NCBI GenBank assembly: GCA_003511885.1
Contig: DOIX01000326.1
Coordinates: 1 to 14,498, forward strand
DNA: 14,498 nucleotides
Origin: Cyanobacteria bacterium UBA11153
GTDB lineage: Bacteria; Cyanobacteriota; Cyanobacteriia; Cyanobacteriales; Coleofasciculaceae
Reading direction: 5' to 3'
Of this stretch, positions 7,427 to 14,427 are shown piece after piece. The translations under genes were made by a program, and so were the position numbers. Every line of letters starts with the position of its first letter. The first letter of the stretch is position 1. The notes under the pieces were generated by a model. The model was not told where the DNA came from and searched no databases. It saw only the letters and a list, made by a program, of their open reading frames with translations.

Positions 7427-9721
7427 ATGAGTGAATCGATAAAAACATTATGTCCTTACTGTGGTGTTGGCTGTGGATTAGAAGTCTCGCCTCCTGCTCA
7501 AGCTGGCAAGCCAACCAATCGAGATAGCGAAGGAAGGCCAATCTGGAAAGTACAAGGCGATCGCACTCATCCATCAAGTCAGGGTATGGTTTGTGTTAAG
7601 GGCGCAACTATTACTCAATCCCTAGACGCAAATCGCCTCAGATATCCGATGATGCGAGATTCCCTAAACGAACCATTCCGTCAAGTAAGTTGGGATGAAG
7701 CCCTGGATCGGATTGTAAATCGCCTTCAGGCTGTTCGCTTCACTCAAGGCCCAGAAGCAATCTGCATGTATGGTTCCGGACAATTACAAACCGAAGACTA
7801 CTACATTGCCCAAAAATTAATGAAAGGTTGTCTTAGTAGCAATAATTTTGATACCAACTCTCGCCTCTGTATGTCCTCCGCAGTATCGGGTTATATTCAA
7901 AGTTTGGGCTCTGATGGCCCTCCCTGTTGCTATGACGATCTTGACGAGACAGATTGTGCCTTTTTAATTGGTACGAATGCAGCAGAATGTCACCCCATTA
8001 TTTTTAATCGCCTGCGGAAAAACCACAAAAAGAACCGCAAGGTGAAAATGATTGTTGTCGATCCGCGCTGCACTCCTACGGCTGAAGTTGCTGACTTACA
8101 TTTAGCAATTAAACCGGGTACTGATATTGACTTACTTAATGGTATTGCCCATCTATTAATGCGTTGGGGCAAGATTGATACTTCATTTATTGAAGAATGT
8201 ACCAAAGATTTCTCTCTTTTCGCTCAAGTTATTCGCCATTACTCTCCTGAAATTGTCGCCCATACCTGCGGTATTCGGGTTGATGAACTAGAAAAAGCCG
8301 CTCAATATTGGGCAGAATCAGAACGTGTCCTCTCAATGTGGTCAATGGGTGTGAATCAGTCTACTGAAGGGACAGCCAAAGTCCGGACTCTGATTAATCT
8401 TCACCTCATGACTAGTAATATTGGCAAACCAGGAGCTGGTCCATTTTCCCTTACAGGTCAACCTAATGCCATGGGTGGCAGAGAAACAGGGGGACTCGCT
8501 CATTTATTACCAGGTTATCGGTTGGTGAAAAATCTCCAACATCGTGCCGAGGTGGAAGAATTTTGGGGACTCCAACCCGGACAAATTTCCCCCCATCCTG
8601 GTAGAGATATTTGGGATATGATTTTGGGTTTAGAACGAGGAGAAGTGGGATTTTTCTGGATTGCAGCAACTAATCCAGCCGTAAGTTTGCCAGATTTAGA
8701 GCGTACCAAAGCAGCTTTATTAAGATCCCCTTTCACTGTCTATCAGGATGCCTACTATCCCACCGAAACTGCTGCCTACGCCCATGTTTTATTACCAGCA
8801 GCTCAGTGGAGCGAAAAAACAGGTACCATGACTAATTCGGAACGGCGGGTAACTTTATGTCCTAGTTTCCGCTACCGCCCAGGAGAAGCAAAAGCCGATT
8901 GGGAAATATTTGCTGAAGTAGGTAGGCGTTTAGGATTTGCCAAACATTTTGAATTTCCTGACTCAGCCGCCGTTTATAGAGAATTCGTCCAACTCACCCG
9001 TGGGCAACTTTGCGACATGACAGGTATCACCCATCAAAGATTGCAAACAGAAGGTTCAATTCAATGGCCTTTTCCCGATAGGGGAGAATCGGGAGTAGGG
9101 AGTGGGGAGTGGGGATCCCAAAATAATCAACAACAAATAGCAAACAACCAACAAGAATCGAAACGACTCTACACTGATTGGAAATTTGCCACACCAGATG
9201 GCAGAGCCAGATTTGGAGCATATCACTCCAAAGGATTAGCAGAGCCACCCGATCCAAATTATCCCTGGGTATTGACAACAGGACGACTTTATGGTCACTG
9301 GCACACCCAAACTCGTACAGGTCGCATTCCCAAAATCCAACAGATGCACCCGGAACCATTTATCGAAATACACCCTCGCGATGCGGGAAAATTAGGGATT
9401 GAAGAGGGAAATTTGGTCGAAGTGCGATCGCGTCGCGGTCAGGCAAGATTTCCTGCTAAAGTAACTAAAGCCATTGCTCCCGGTACTGTATTTGTTCCCA
9501 TACACTGGGGCGCACTCTGGGCAGATAATGCTGAAGTCAATACTTTGACTCATCCAGAAGCTTGTCCTGATTCTCTCCAACCAGAATTAAAAGCCTGTGC
9601 CGTACAATTGAGTTTAGTCACAGAAGCTTCCCAAAGCCAAGCGGATCGAGAATCCGATCTAACATTCGATCTATCACAGGCTCAATATCAGTCCACCATA
9701 TTGACGTACTCCCCCGGTTGA
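7427..9721 (+). CDS. narB: Ferredoxin-nitrate reductase, molybdenum bis-MGD enzyme
   Basis: It reduces nitrate to nitrite in the cytoplasm with electrons from ferredoxin. The N-terminal [4Fe-4S] motif uses Cys9, Cys12, Cys16 and Cys56 (CPYCGVGC ... VCVKG). Cys148 in NSRLCMSS is the expected molybdenum ligand. The central molybdopterin oxidoreductase domain follows, and the C-terminal dinucleotide-binding domain starts near residue 605 ([16 protein letters not shown]). The 764 residues exceed typical cyanobacterial NarB (about 715-740). Two additions explain this: a low-complexity in-frame insertion at residues 552-578, and a tail after LKACAVQLS that ends (LTYSPG) inside an IS-end-like hairpin. 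Both probably lie outside the active site, and all cofactor residues seen are intact, so it is probably functional. ATG 7427 follows an AAAGGGTG ribosome-binding site. Confidence 0.96.
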   Translation: MSESIKTLCPYCGVGCGLEVSPPAQAGKPTNRDSEGRPIWKVQGDRTHPSSQGMVCVKGATITQSLDANRLRYPMMRDSLNEPFRQVSWDEALDRIVNRLQAVRFTQGPEAICMYGSGQLQTEDYYIAQKLMKGCLSSNNFDTNSRLCMSSAVSGYIQSLGSDGPPCCYDDLDETDCAFLIGTNAAECHPIIFNRLRKNHKKNRKVKMIVVDPRCTPTAEVADLHLAIKPGTDIDLLNGIAHLLMRWGKIDTSFIEECTKDFSLFAQVIRHYSPEIVAHTCGIRVDELEKAAQYWAESERVLSMWSMGVNQSTEGTAKVRTLINLHLMTSNIGKPGAGPFSLTGQPNAMGGRETGGLAHLLPGYRLVKNLQHRAEVEEFWGLQPGQISPHPGRDIWDMILGLERGEVGFFWIAATNPAVSLPDLERTKAALLRSPFTVYQDAYYPTETAAYAHVLLPAAQWSEKTGTMTNSERRVTLCPSFRYRPGEAKADWEIFAEVGRRLGFAKHFEFPDSAAVYREFVQLTRGQLCDMTGITHQRLQTEGSIQWPFPDRGESGVGSGEWGSQNNQQQIANNQQESKRLYTDWKFATPDGRARFGAYHSKGLAEPPDPNYPWVLTTGRLYGHWHTQTRTGRIPKIQQMHPEPFIEIHPRDAGKLGIEEGNLVEVRSRRGQARFPAKVTKAIAPGTVFVPIHWGALWADNAEVNTLTHPEACPDSLQPELKACAVQLSLVTEASQSQADRESDLTFDLSQAQYQSTILTYSPG
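9080..9160 (+). repeat. In-frame repeat insertion within narB
   Basis: This stretch encodes NarB residues 552-578, rich in Gly/Ser then Asn/Gln. Its DNA is a GGGAGTGGGGAGTGGGGA run followed by an AACAACAAATAGCAAACAACC-like run. Both are typical of cyanobacterial intergenic repeats and unlike the flanking coding sequence. Flanks WPFP and KRLYTD appear to be normal NarB sequence, so the repeat seems to have entered the gene without breaking the frame. Confidence 0.65.
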
Positions 9722-9780
9722 AACACGGGGGATTCTGAAAAGGATGTTATAGCAACCGCCAGGACAGTTAGGACATTCTC
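9701..9780 (-). mobile_element. Possible IS200/IS605-type right-end relic at the narB 3' end
   Basis: TCCCCCG (9710-9716) pairs with CGGGGGA (9726-9732) around a 9-nt loop. Read on the - strand, the hairpin is followed by about ten bases ending in GTCAA (complement of TTGAC, 9701-9705). An imperfect palindrome near the end followed by a TCAA-type sequence is the layout of IS200/IS605 right ends and their non-autonomous derivatives. Upstream on the - strand is TCCTGGCGGTTGCTATAACA (9746-9765), which I associate with such ends in cyanobacteria, from memory. No transposase or tnpB is present, and the outer boundary is uncertain. The narB stop codon (9719-9721) lies in the hairpin loop. Confidence 0.45.
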
Positions 9781-9918
9781 AATTCCTCCAACCCTTGATT
9801 TTAGAGGTTTCTTCCTGAGCTAAGAGCCAATAGTCTCTAGTCTATCGCTATATGTTCGTTTAGCATTCCTTCTGAACGGGGGATCCACGCTTCTCCACCT
9901 TTCTTCCTGCTTCTGAAA

Positions 9919-9959
9919 AGATTTCGGATCTCAGCTTCATGTTCTGAGATCCGAAATCT
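9919..9959. repeat. Perfect 16-bp inverted repeat between narB and the TPR gene
   Basis: AGATTTCGGATCTCAG (9919-9934) and CTGAGATCCGAAATCT (9944-9959) are perfect complements around a 9-nt loop. On the + strand no T-run follows; on the - strand CTTTTC follows. It may be a narB terminator without a good T-run, an operator, or a mobile-repeat relic. No gene was found in 9722-10052. Confidence 0.6.
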
Positions 9960-10009
9960 GGTAGCAAGGGTAGAACCGATCATATCAGATACAATGTTCT
10001 TTCTCTGGG

Positions 10010-10045
10010 CTGAGATTGCCCTCCTGAATCAGTTGTCAATCTCAG
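10010..10045 (+). other. Stem-loop just before the TPR gene
   Basis: CTGAGATTG (10010-10018) pairs perfectly with CAATCTCAG (10037-10045) over an 18-nt loop, ending seven bases before the ATG at 10053. It would overlap the ribosome-binding region and could limit translation from that start. It shares the CTGAGAT core with the larger inverted repeat upstream. Confidence 0.4.
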
Positions 10046-10052
10046 AGATCAG

Positions 10053-11225
10053 ATGATAATCTGTTCCCGATCCCAGGCTCTAGCCTTTGTAACTGAAAAA
10101 TTGCACCAATTAAAACAGAGAAAACTAGCAGTGTTAAAACAGACATTATTCTTCGCGAGCAGCTTGTTGTTAACTGGGCTGGTCACCAGCATACCAGTGA
10201 AAGCACAAGTGTCTCCACCTCTCCTCTTAAGTCAGGAGCAAGCCAACGCTCAACTAAATCAACTCCTGCGCCGAGGGCGAGAGTTGGCAGATGCTGGAGA
10301 TTATGGCGGCGCGATCGCAATTTATCAACAAGCGACATCCTTAGATGGGCGCAATGCTAAAATTTTTTCCGGTATTGGCTATCTCCAAACTCGTCAGGGC
10401 AACTTTAGAGATGCAGCGAGAGCATATCAACAAGCAGCAGCCCTCGATCCCAATAATCCTGAGTTTCACTATGCCCTAGCTTACAGTTTGGCTAGCGCTG
10501 GAGACAATAGTGGTGCAGCATCAGCCTATCGCCGTGCTATCCAACTAAATGGAAAGAATGTCAACTACTATTATGGATTAGGAGCAGTACTCCTGCGAGA
10601 GGAAGATTATGAAGGCGCGATCGCAGCTTATCGCCAAGTACTTAACCTGGAACCCAGAAATGCCTCCGTCTACGAATTAATCGGTCAGGTACTATTAGAT
10701 CGAGACCGTCCTCAAGAAGCAGTTAAGGCACTTCAGCAAGCTGTAACCCTAGCCCCGCGCCAAAGCAGCGCCCAGATGAGGTTGGGATTAGCTTGGATGC
10801 GTCAAGGGAATAAAACCGCTGCTCTTGATGCCTTTGAGAAAGCGGCACAGTTAGATCCCAACAGTGCCCAAGTTTTTCTGCAAATGGGGAAACTCCTCCA
10901 AGCACAAACAGACTTATCAGGTGCAGTAGAAGCCTTTGAAAGGGCGATTGCCCTGCAACCCAACTCCGTAGAAGCCCAAGCAGCCATTGGCGAAATTTAC
11001 CTATCCCAGGAAAACTACATCGAAGCAATTGTCGCCTACCGCCGCCTCACAGAAATTGCCCCCCAAGACCCAAAAGCTTACTATAATCTGGGACTAGCCT
11101 TAAAAGGACGCGATCGCACTACTGAAGCAATCGCAGCCATTGAAAAAGCCCGAGATCTCTACAAGCGTCAGGGAAACAGTCAGGGCGTGCGGCAAGCCGA
11201 ATCCCTACTGCGGGAACTTAAATAG
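10053..11225 (+). CDS. Exported tetratricopeptide-repeat protein
   Basis: The 390-residue protein has a basic N-terminus, a hydrophobic segment (about residues 32-47) and a likely signal-peptidase site after VKA (residue 51), so it is probably exported to the periplasm or anchored at the membrane. From about residue 67 to 374 there are nine tandem 34-residue TPR units with regular G/A/Y/A spacing and a DPNN or EPRN type turn between units. TPR arrays form scaffolds that bind other proteins; the partner cannot be told from the sequence. A GTG at codon 27 (10131) would give a more classical signal peptide starting MLKQTLFF and would avoid the stem-loop over the upstream ATG, so it may be the true start. 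Two HIP1 sites fall within the repeats, and a third near the end. Confidence 0.9.
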   Translation: MIICSRSQALAFVTEKLHQLKQRKLAVLKQTLFFASSLLLTGLVTSIPVKAQVSPPLLLSQEQANAQLNQLLRRGRELADAGDYGGAIAIYQQATSLDGRNAKIFSGIGYLQTRQGNFRDAARAYQQAAALDPNNPEFHYALAYSLASAGDNSGAASAYRRAIQLNGKNVNYYYGLGAVLLREEDYEGAIAAYRQVLNLEPRNASVYELIGQVLLDRDRPQEAVKALQQAVTLAPRQSSAQMRLGLAWMRQGNKTAALDAFEKAAQLDPNSAQVFLQMGKLLQAQTDLSGAVEAFERAIALQPNSVEAQAAIGEIYLSQENYIEAIVAYRRLTEIAPQDPKAYYNLGLALKGRDRTTEAIAAIEKARDLYKRQGNSQGVRQAESLLRELK

Positions 11226-11317
11226 CGAAGCACCTGCGCAGGCTATTGTCATCGATCTCTTAAATGATATGATCGCCAATATGACTGAAAGTCCTTTCCG
11301 CATCCCTCTTGGGTAAA

Positions 11318-11359
11318 ATAAGGTAAATTCTCAGTAATTTTGGAAATTTACCTTATAAT
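11318..11359. promoter_or_regulatory. 12-bp inverted repeat with -10-like box before the small membrane protein gene
   Basis: ATAAGGTAAATT (11318-11329) and AATTTACCTTAT (11345-11356) form a perfect stem with a 15-nt loop. TATAAT at 11354-11359 overlaps the 3' arm and is a good -10 box for the gene at 11435 (leader of about 70 nt), but no convincing -35 was seen. On the - strand the stem is followed by TTTT. It could be an operator or an end-of-transcript structure for the TPR gene. Confidence 0.35.
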
Positions 11360-11434
11360 TAGTCGTCTCAGCTCGACTGTGCCTTTAGACTAGATATTGT
11401 CAAAATTCTGATTCTTGATTGTAATAGGAGATAT

Positions 11435-11557
11435 ATGGATATCAAACTGATTTTAGTGGTATTGACAGTTGTTTTTACAGTGTCAACTTTAATCTTTGGC
11501 ACTAAAAACGGATTTTACGATTCAGACAATTATCACGGCAATGGCTCTGCTCACTAA
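11435..11557 (+). CDS. ndhP: 40-residue single-span membrane protein, probable NDH-1 subunit P
   Basis: ATG 11435 is preceded by a strong ribosome-binding site (AGGAG, 11426-11430) and the ORF ends with TAA at 11555-11557. Residues 5-22 form one hydrophobic helix, followed by a polar tail, GTKNGFYDSDNYHGNGSAH. From memory this tail matches the small NdhP subunit of the cyanobacterial NDH-1 complex (Sml0013 in Synechocystis), which stabilises NDH-1L in the thylakoid membrane and supports respiration and cyclic electron flow. The length fits NdhP (about 40-44 residues). It stands alone here, between the TPR gene and the MBL gene. That it is a real gene is well supported by the start signal and composition; the name relies on recognition of the tail only. 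Confidence 0.65.
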   Translation: MDIKLILVVLTVVFTVSTLIFGTKNGFYDSDNYHGNGSAH

Positions 11558-11611
11558 AATTGGATTGGTCTAGCTCAACCGTCAACCACTACCCTTTTGA
11601 AGTTGAGATCC

Positions 11612-11629
11612 TCCGTCACCACAGACGGA
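11612..11629 (+). other. Small GC hairpin downstream of the ndhP-like gene
   Basis: TCCGTC and GACGGA pair over a 6-nt ACCACA loop. A second weak hairpin follows (GAAGAAAT 11631-11638 with ATTTCTTC 11648-11655). They could end the small gene's transcript or sit in the leader of the MBL gene. No T-run directly after the first stem. Confidence 0.35.
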
Positions 11630-11705
11630 AGAAGAAATTAACTTCATTTCTTCCAGATTGATTGGATAGGAGAGCTGATTGTTGTTGGCTAATCTGTAAC
11701 AGTCT

Positions 11706-13349
11706 ATGAGCAATCAAAGCCAATCTACATCCTCTAGCGAGGATGAAAAATTATCATGTTTTCCATTCGGTGTTGGTCAGGGTGCCGAGGGAGTTTGTTT
11801 GCTGTTGCAAATGGGTCCCCACCACGTTCTTCTTGACTGTGGATTAGAAGATATTTCTCCTTTAGTTATTCCTAAAAATCAACCTATTGATTTAGTTTTG
11901 TGCAGTCACGCTCACAGCGATCACGCACAGGGATTACTGGATCTCCATCAAACATTTCCTCATTTACCGATTTATGCCAGCGAAGTTACAACTCAACTCT
12001 TGCCCCTAAACTGGCCTTCTTTAGTGCCTGACAAGGGGTTCAAACCTCTGAGCTTTTGTCAGGCACTACCTTGGCGCACGCCAATTGAAGTTCGTCGCGG
12101 ACTAACAGTCCAGTTGTTTCCTGCCGGACACCTGCCAGGTGGAGCATCATTTCTCCTTACCTACACGGCTCCTCATCGAACCTATCGCATATTTTATACA
12201 GGAGACTTTTTCCTGTCCAACTCCAGGTTAGTGGAAGGTTTATCCGTTGAAGCCTTGCGCGGTACCCAACCAGATGTTCTAATTATAGAAGGCAGCTATG
12301 GCACAGCCAGACATCCCCACCGACGACAACAAGAAAATCAGCTAGTAGAAAAGATTGAGCATGGACTAGCGATGAATCGCTCTATCCTCCTACCAGTCCC
12401 CACATTAGGGCTTGGTCAAGAAATCTTGATGCTACTACGAAGTCATCACCAGTTTACAGGTCGCGATGTGGATATTTGGGTTGATGGTAGCGTTGCCGAC
12501 GGTTGCGATGCCTACTTAGAACTTCTACCTTATTTCCCCTCATCAGTACAAAACTTTGCCAGACATCAACCCTTATTTTGGGACGAGAGGATTCGTCCTC
12601 GGCTGCGTCGATTAGATGACCAACAAAGGTGTAGTATCGGTCACTTTCCCTGTATCCTCTTAACTGATGAAAATGCTGACTTGAGCTTATACTGTAACCC
12701 TGATTCTAGTGGCTGGGTAGTATTGCATCCCGAACGACTTAGATACCCAATAGAAATGAAGGAAGTTGGTTTAAGTACGGAAACTTATCTTCTTACCGAA
12801 CATAGCGATTGTTTGGGAACTACCCAACTAATTCATAATCTCCGTCCACAGCATGTTATTTTTTTTCACGGTTCCCCAACCTATCTCGCCGATTTAACTG
12901 GTTTAGAGGAGTTACAAAATCGCTACCATCTTCATTGTCCAGCGCCAGGAACTTTAGTAGAACTGCCTATTGGTGAAACCTTTATTCAACCTGCTCCACC
13001 AACAGAAACAAACTATGAAGGTGAATTGACTGAATTGGGAACGGTGGTGACAATTACACTGCCAGAAGCGATTGCGGCTGACACTCGCTGGCAAGATTTT
13101 GCTGACACTGGTTTAGTCGAAGCCCGGTGGCAGGGAGAAGAACTAGTATTACGGGGTTTGTCCCAAAGGGAATTACTCAATGCCAGCAGCAATTTTAAGA
13201 TGCCAGCCAACATATCCTGTTGCGCCAATTGCCGCTACCAACGAGGTCAGCGTTGTTGGAATCCCGTCTCTCCTCTCTATGCCTTTAAAGTAACACCAGA
13301 GGGTTACTGTCCGGTATTTGAAGCAATCGCACCCGCTTCAGAAAAGTAA
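11706..13349 (+). CDS. Metallo-beta-lactamase/beta-CASP protein, probable ribonuclease-like
   Basis: The 547-residue protein belongs to the MBL-fold, CPSF/RNA-processing exonuclease group (COG1236-like). Metal-binding residues seen are His68, His70, Asp72 and His73 (SHAHSDH), His142 (GHLPGG), Asp167 (YTGDF) and probably His388 (FFHG). beta-CASP-type positions are Glu195 (EGSYG, where classical members have ESTYG) and His366 (EHSD). The fold suggests zinc-dependent RNA, or less likely DNA, cleavage in the cytoplasm. The C-terminus has a separate cysteine cluster, Cys505, Cys506, Cys509, Cys517 and Cys535 with SPLYAFKVTPEGYCPVF, which probably binds iron-sulfur or zinc. The gene starts at ATG 11706 with a weak ribosome-binding site and a low-complexity Ser/Gln N-terminus. 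It converges on the 103-residue gene. Substrate not known. Confidence 0.85.
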   Translation: MSNQSQSTSSSEDEKLSCFPFGVGQGAEGVCLLLQMGPHHVLLDCGLEDISPLVIPKNQPIDLVLCSHAHSDHAQGLLDLHQTFPHLPIYASEVTTQLLPLNWPSLVPDKGFKPLSFCQALPWRTPIEVRRGLTVQLFPAGHLPGGASFLLTYTAPHRTYRIFYTGDFFLSNSRLVEGLSVEALRGTQPDVLIIEGSYGTARHPHRRQQENQLVEKIEHGLAMNRSILLPVPTLGLGQEILMLLRSHHQFTGRDVDIWVDGSVADGCDAYLELLPYFPSSVQNFARHQPLFWDERIRPRLRRLDDQQRCSIGHFPCILLTDENADLSLYCNPDSSGWVVLHPERLRYPIEMKEVGLSTETYLLTEHSDCLGTTQLIHNLRPQHVIFFHGSPTYLADLTGLEELQNRYHLHCPAPGTLVELPIGETFIQPAPPTETNYEGELTELGTVVTITLPEAIAADTRWQDFADTGLVEARWQGEELVLRGLSQRELLNASSNFKMPANISCCANCRYQRGQRCWNPVSPLYAFKVTPEGYCPVFEAIAPASEK

Positions 13350-13403
13350 ATTTTTCTTGGTTTTTTGTTGTTTGTTATTGAATCAATCGTAAATTTCTGT
13401 CTG

Positions 13404-13445
13404 AATAACCAATAACCAATAACCAATAATTAACAACCAATAACC
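13404..13445. repeat. Six tandem heptamers (AATAACC type) between convergent genes
   Basis: Four exact AATAACC units and two variants (AATAATT, AACAACC) follow each other without gaps. The complementary-looking stretch TTGGTTTTTTGTTGTTTGTTATTG (13357-13380) precedes them, so the 98-bp gap can fold imperfectly and could serve as terminator for both converging genes. Similar AACAAC/AATAACC strings occur in other gaps of the window and inside narB. Confidence 0.65.
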
Positions 13446-13447
13446 AA

Positions 13448-13759
13448 CTACTCTCGATCTGATTCTGGAGAGCGTGGGCGAATTTGTTCAGCTTCTGGGC
13501 AATCATCAGAAACTAAGGGTTCAAAATTGCCTCTGTTAACAGAAGCCAGTTTCTGAGTTATCGAACCAATACTTTCCAAACGTACCATTTCTTCCCAAGA
13601 ACTAATTTCATCTTCTTCTTCAGTTTCATAGCGAATTGTGACTAAATCTCCCTCAATATCTGTTATATGGGCTCGTTCAATCCAACGTTGCTGGTCCCGC
13701 AAGAAAACGCAGACTTCACGACCATCGCAACAGAGTTGATAAATCTTGCGGTGTAGCAT
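13448..13759 (-). CDS. Conserved-looking small cytoplasmic protein of unknown function
   Basis: The gene reads leftward, from ATG at 13759 to the stop at 13448-13450, giving 103 residues. A strong ribosome-binding site (AGGAGAA on the - strand, plus-strand 13767-13773) supports the start. There is no signal peptide or membrane segment. The N-terminal 60 residues (YQLCCDGREVCVFLRDQQ, then an acidic ETEEEDEISSWEE) look like a small beta-rich domain; the last 40 residues are polar and probably disordered. It resembles conserved hypothetical proteins seen only in cyanobacteria, possibly a DUF6679-type family, but this is from memory and uncertain. It converges on the MBL gene, and a direct repeat lies in its upstream region. 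Confidence 0.75.
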   Translation of the reverse strand: MLHRKIYQLCCDGREVCVFLRDQQRWIERAHITDIEGDLVTIRYETEEEDEISSWEEMVRLESIGSITQKLASVNRGNFEPLVSDDCPEAEQIRPRSPESDRE

Positions 13760-13776
13760 ATTTTGCTTCTCCTAAG

Positions 13777-13832
13777 CAGTATCCTCATGGGTTGAAAGCT
13801 CTTGACTTTACAGTATCATCATGGGTTGAAAG
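13777..13832. repeat. 22-bp direct repeat upstream of the 103-residue gene
   Basis: CAGTATCCTCATGGGTTGAAAG (13777-13798) recurs as CAGTATCATCATGGGTTGAAAG (13811-13832) with one mismatch and a 34-bp period. It starts 18 bp upstream of the - strand start codon, so it could be a pair of operator sites. The GGGTTGAAAG end recalls cyanobacterial CRISPR repeats, but period and length do not fit an array. Confidence 0.6.
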
Positions 13833-14333
13833 GAACATCTAATATCCTTGCCTTAACACTGTTATCCTTTAACCAAACCAGCTTCCCGGCAGGAGTGGAG
13901 AGGAATTTACCCGGCGAACAGATGGGGGATTGTCGGTGAATTGGCACTGGTAAACAGGCATGGAAAGCGCAGGGAAAAATAAGTTTTGCCATTGAGATTA
14001 GCGCAATGAGATCCAGGTTCAAGATCCTGGATCTGGTGGTGGTATGGGATGATCTGGATTCTCCAGACACTAGTATTCTGACACACTAGTTGCTCTATCT
14101 GCTGAAGAGAAGAGGGATATATTCTGGCTAGCGACCAAAATAGCATGGAAGCTCTTCGCCACGGTCTTTTAAGCGGTGGATGTTAGCGCAGCTTAGGGTG
14201 CCCAAGCGACAGAAAGGATTTATCCTTTTGTGTCTTTGTCAATCTTTTACTAAAAAGTGCTACATTTAAAAAATCGATCGCAAAGCCCTTGATAAGACAG
14301 CTTTCTTCCCTAGCCCCTAGCAATTGCAGCCCC
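13833..14333. other. Gene-free stretch with several hairpins
   Basis: No convincing gene was found. Hairpins seen are AGATCCAGG/CCTGGATCT (14009-14034), TCTGGA/TCCAGA (14053-14067), a repeated ACTAGT (14069-14074, 14085-14090), and a longer stem (14208-14234: GACA/TGTC plus AAAGGAT/ATCCTTT). The last is followed by T-rich sequence and may be a terminator. One + strand frame is open from 13796 to 14086 apart from a TGA at 13937, which could be a decayed gene; I do not recognise the product. An undescribed small RNA ending near 14235 is possible but not supported further. Confidence 0.4.
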
Positions 14334-14427
14334 TAGTCCCTTGTTATAGTGGTTGCCTCGCTTTATTGTGGGACTAAGCTAACCCCACTTGAATCGGAGA
14401 TTATAAGTGGGGCTTGCGCTTCGTCAA
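14334..14427 (+). mobile_element. Possible IS200/IS605-type right-end relic
   Basis: TAGTCCC (14334-14340) pairs with GGGACTA (14370-14376). Then CCCCACTT (14383-14390) pairs with AAGTGGGG (14405-14412) over a 14-nt loop, and about ten bases later comes GTCAA (14423-14427). The order hairpin, short spacer, GTCAA repeats the layout at the end of narB, but in the opposite orientation and with a different stem sequence. No transposase gene is visible. It may also be an ordinary structured intergenic region. Confidence 0.35.

Noticed and set aside
9027..9359. 110-codon - strand ORF inside narB
   Set aside because: It lies antisense to well-conserved narB coding sequence and has no start signal; it is a frame shadow.
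11601..11640. Glutamine riboswitch (glnA RNA) because of GACGGAAGAAG
   Set aside because: The conserved upstream CGUUCA element and the second stems are not present; only a simple 6-bp hairpin is seen.
13777..13832. CRISPR array
   Set aside because: Only two copies, 22 bp long with a 12-bp gap between them; a real array needs spacers of about 30-40 bp and more repeats. No cas gene is present.
13819..14146. Two overlapping - strand ORFs of 83 and 79 codons
   Set aside because: They overlap each other in different frames, lack ribosome-binding sites, cover hairpins and give atypical protein composition.
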